Shown one piece after another: positions 28,606 to 30,334 of a stretch of DNA of 30,334 nt. The DNA comes from Anderseniella sp051010195 (GTDB lineage Bacteria; Pseudomonadota; Alphaproteobacteria; Rhizobiales; Aestuariivirgaceae). The position numbers were made by a program, and so were the translations under genes. The DNA lies in assembly GCA_051010195.1 (NCBI GenBank), contig JBPCVV010000128.1, positions 1-30,334 on the forward strand, in the 5' to 3' direction. Numbering within the stretch: position 1 is the stretch's first letter; each line of letters begins with the position of its first letter. A model generated the notes under the pieces. The model saw nothing but the letters and a program-made list of their open reading frames with translations, was not told where the DNA came from and did not search any database.

Positions 28606-30334
28606 ATGTCCGCATTACTGGCAGGTTTGGCATTCACCACACCGCTGGCCCTGGCCGGTTTGCTGGTGCTGCCCGTCATCTGGTGGTTATTGCGTTTCAC
28701 GCCACCAAAGCCGCAGCAGGTAAGGTTTCCGCCCTACCGGTTGCTGCTCGACTTGATCTCCCGTGAAGAACAGCCGCAACACACGCCATGGTGGGTGTTG
28801 CTGATGCGCCTGGCCATGGCGGCAGCCGTCATACTTGGTGTCGCCGGTCCGCTGCTGAATGCCTCAGATGTTCGCGACAGGTCATCGGACCCTCTGCTGA
28901 TTATTGCTGATGACAGCTGGGCATCGGCACCTGACTGGCAGCTCCGCCAGAAGCTGATCCGTGACCTGCTGACCGAGGCCCAGCGCGCCGGCGCACCCAC
29001 TGCCATTACCGGCACGACAGGCACGTCGGATGTGCGCGAACTGAACCTTGCCGACGCTGCGACAACCCAGAAGGCGGCGGCCGTCATGCAGCCCAACGCG
29101 CTGTCGCCGAAACGCGAGGCGCTGGGCGCCGAATTGGCAAACGCCTTCAGCAACGTCGAAGACCTGCGCGTGCTGTGGCTCAGCGATGGCCTTGCAGACA
29201 GCGCCGACGGCGAGTTCGCCACACTTCTGGGCACGCTGGGCGGCGGCAGTGCGCGGGTGGAGGTGCTGCTCCCTGATGCCGCGCGGATTCCGTCTGCACT
29301 TAACAAGCCAGAATTGGAAGCTTCCAGACTGAAACTGTCGGCACAACGGGCCGATGGCGGCGACACCAGCACCCAGCAGGTGACAGTGCGCTCACTCAGC
29401 GGCCGCGCCCTGGCGGAGGCTCCCCTTGTGTTTGCCGCCGGTCAGACCAGCGCCTCGGCGATTGTTGAGTTACCGCTTGAACTGCGCAATGAAGCCTCGC
29501 GTATCGAGATCACCAATGGCCGCTCGGCATCCGGCATCTATCTGTTCGACGATCGCTGGCGCCGCAAATCGGTCGCCATGCTGTCGGGCGCATCGCAGGA
29601 ACTGGAACAGCCACTTCTGTCGCCGCTCTACTATGTCAGTCGAGCCATTCAGCCCAGCGCGGAGATAACTGAAGTCAGTTCTGTTGATGGTATCCAGGGC
29701 GCCCTGAAGTCAGGCACATCGATGATGGTGCTGGCAGATATCGGCGTGTTGGGGGACAGCAATGTGACCGCTCTTGAACAATGGGTCGACAATGGTGGCG
29801 TTGTGGTGCGCTTTGCCGGGCCTCGGTTGGCCGGCGGTCACGACGGCCTGGTGCCGGTGGAACTGCGCAGCGGCGGACGATCGCTGGGTTCGGCCTTGAG
29901 CTGGGAACAGCCTCAGGGCTTGGCACCATTTGCAGAAGAAACACCATTTGCCGGTCTTGCGACCGACACCTCGATCAAGGTCACGCGACAGGTTCTGGCC
30001 GAACCGTCGGCCACCCTTCCCGGCCTGGTCTGGGCAAGTCTTGAAGACGGCACACCACTGGTAACCGCACGCGCCCAGGGCAAGGGACTGGTCGTGCTTT
30101 TCCACGTTACGGCAAATGCCGACTGGTCAAACCTGCCGCTGACAGGCCTGTTTGTCGAAATGCTCAAGCGTATTGCCGACATTGCCCCGGCCGCCGGCAG
30201 CCTCGGCACGGACGAAACCGGTTCCGCTGCGGCGAATGCATCAGCAGCAAGTTCCAGCCAGGGTGCGTTCACGCCGCTGCGCACCCTCAACGGCTTCGGT
30301 GAACTAACTACGCCGCCAGCCAGTGCCGCCCCGG
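28606..30334 (+). CDS. BatA-like membrane protein, N-terminal part (runs off window)
   Basis: An open frame from the ATG at 28606, 3 bases after the DUF58 stop, to the window end gives 576 codons with no stop. The start MSALLAGLAFTTPLALAGLL leads into WWLLRFTPPKPQQVRFPP, the aerotolerance-regulator (BatA) N-terminal pattern. A second membrane segment lies around residues 63-85. The rest to residue 520 is a large region with a degenerate vWA-like part (LLIIADDSW, about 97-105), a beta-rich middle, and a glutamine-amidotransferase-like fold (MMVLADIGVL...WVDNGGVVVRFAGP). In alphaproteobacteria such proteins often continue into a DUF4159 domain, which would be outside this window. The serine/alanine-rich linker near the edge fits a domain boundary. 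Confidence 0.85.
   Translation, partial: MSALLAGLAFTTPLALAGLLVLPVIWWLLRFTPPKPQQVRFPPYRLLLDLISREEQPQHTPWWVLLMRLAMAAAVILGVAGPLLNASDVRDRSSDPLLIIADDSWASAPDWQLRQKLIRDLLTEAQRAGAPTAITGTTGTSDVRELNLADAATTQKAAAVMQPNALSPKREALGAELANAFSNVEDLRVLWLSDGLADSADGEFATLLGTLGGGSARVEVLLPDAARIPSALNKPELEASRLKLSAQRADGGDTSTQQVTVRSLSGRALAEAPLVFAAGQTSASAIVELPLELRNEASRIEITNGRSASGIYLFDDRWRRKSVAMLSGASQELEQPLLSPLYYVSRAIQPSAEITEVSSVDGIQGALKSGTSMMVLADIGVLGDSNVTALEQWVDNGGVVVRFAGPRLAGGHDGLVPVELRSGGRSLGSALSWEQPQGLAPFAEETPFAGLATDTSIKVTRQVLAEPSATLPGLVWASLEDGTPLVTARAQGKGLVVLFHVTANADWSNLPLTGLFVEMLKRIADIAPAAGSLGTDETGSAAANASAASSSQGAFTPLRTLNGFGELTTPPASAAP

Noticed and set aside
1..30334. Mobile element, prophage, CRISPR array or defence island
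   Set aside because: I saw no transposase, integrase, phage structural gene, regularly spaced repeat or abrupt composition change. All recognisable genes are core metabolic or envelope families.
1..30334. tRNA or rRNA genes in the intergenic gaps
   Set aside because: The gaps are all shorter than 250 bases and none shows a cloverleaf, a TTCRA-type T-loop or rRNA-like sequence on reading. A covariance-model scan was not possible here.

Overview
The window looks like chromosomal core sequence from an alphaproteobacterium, probably of the Hyphomicrobiales (Rhizobiales). It is GC-rich. The gene families and neighbourhoods fit that group: a Sinorhizobium-type PmtA, a uvrC-pgsA-moaD run, a MoxR / DUF1285 / NUDIX / CCA neighbourhood, a MarR-OmpR-EnvZ operon next to ilvE, and DUF58 and BatA-like genes. 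I see no transposase, integrase, phage gene, tRNA, rRNA or CRISPR array. No stretch longer than 300 bases lacks a gene.

Region 1 (1-6443, all minus strand). Read in transcription order: lgt, a MidA/NDUFAF7-type methyltransferase, pgeF, an M24 creatinase-like hydrolase, a GNAT acetyltransferase, a lipoprotein of unknown function with an internal duplication, and the 5' part of prs. The first three overlap by 4 bp (ATGA) and must be co-transcribed. The next two follow within about 10 bp.

Region 2 (6562-9600, plus strand). ubiK, a YbjN-domain gene directly upstream of proC, a TetR/COQ9-like helical protein, and csaA, whose start overlaps the stop of the gene before it.

Region 3 (9627-13325). 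A MarR regulator, an OmpR-type response regulator and an EnvZ-type sensor kinase form a minus-strand operon. It is divergent from ilvE. The spacer between them holds a perfect 9-bp inverted repeat that looks like the MarR operator.

Region 4 (13361-15801). A strong bidirectional terminator, a secreted fasciclin-domain protein (minus) and a secreted YcbB-type L,D-transpeptidase (plus).

Region 5 (15820-20581, minus). A pteridine-reductase-like SDR, folB, uvrC, pgsA and moaD form a compact run whose last four genes overlap by 4 bp each. pmtA follows after a gap. moaE, which I would expect after moaD, is absent.

Region 6 (20680-26399, minus). DUF1285, a NUDIX CoA-pyrophosphatase-like gene and cca, then a lone xanthine-dehydrogenase-type molybdenum subunit, then an AIM24-family protein behind a hairpin and a palindrome.

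Region 7 (26647-30334, plus). MoxR ATPase, DUF58 protein and a BatA-like membrane protein cut by the window edge.

The window is mostly housekeeping: lipoprotein and cell-envelope maturation, PRPP, proline and branched-chain amino acid metabolism, folate and molybdopterin metabolism, phospholipid synthesis, DNA repair and tRNA maturation. I found no clear new defence or mobile system. The best leads are the metal-ligand-free M24 protein, the duplicated lipoprotein, the lone Mo subunit, the missing moaE, the COQ9/TetR-like protein, and the operator between the MarR gene and ilvE.
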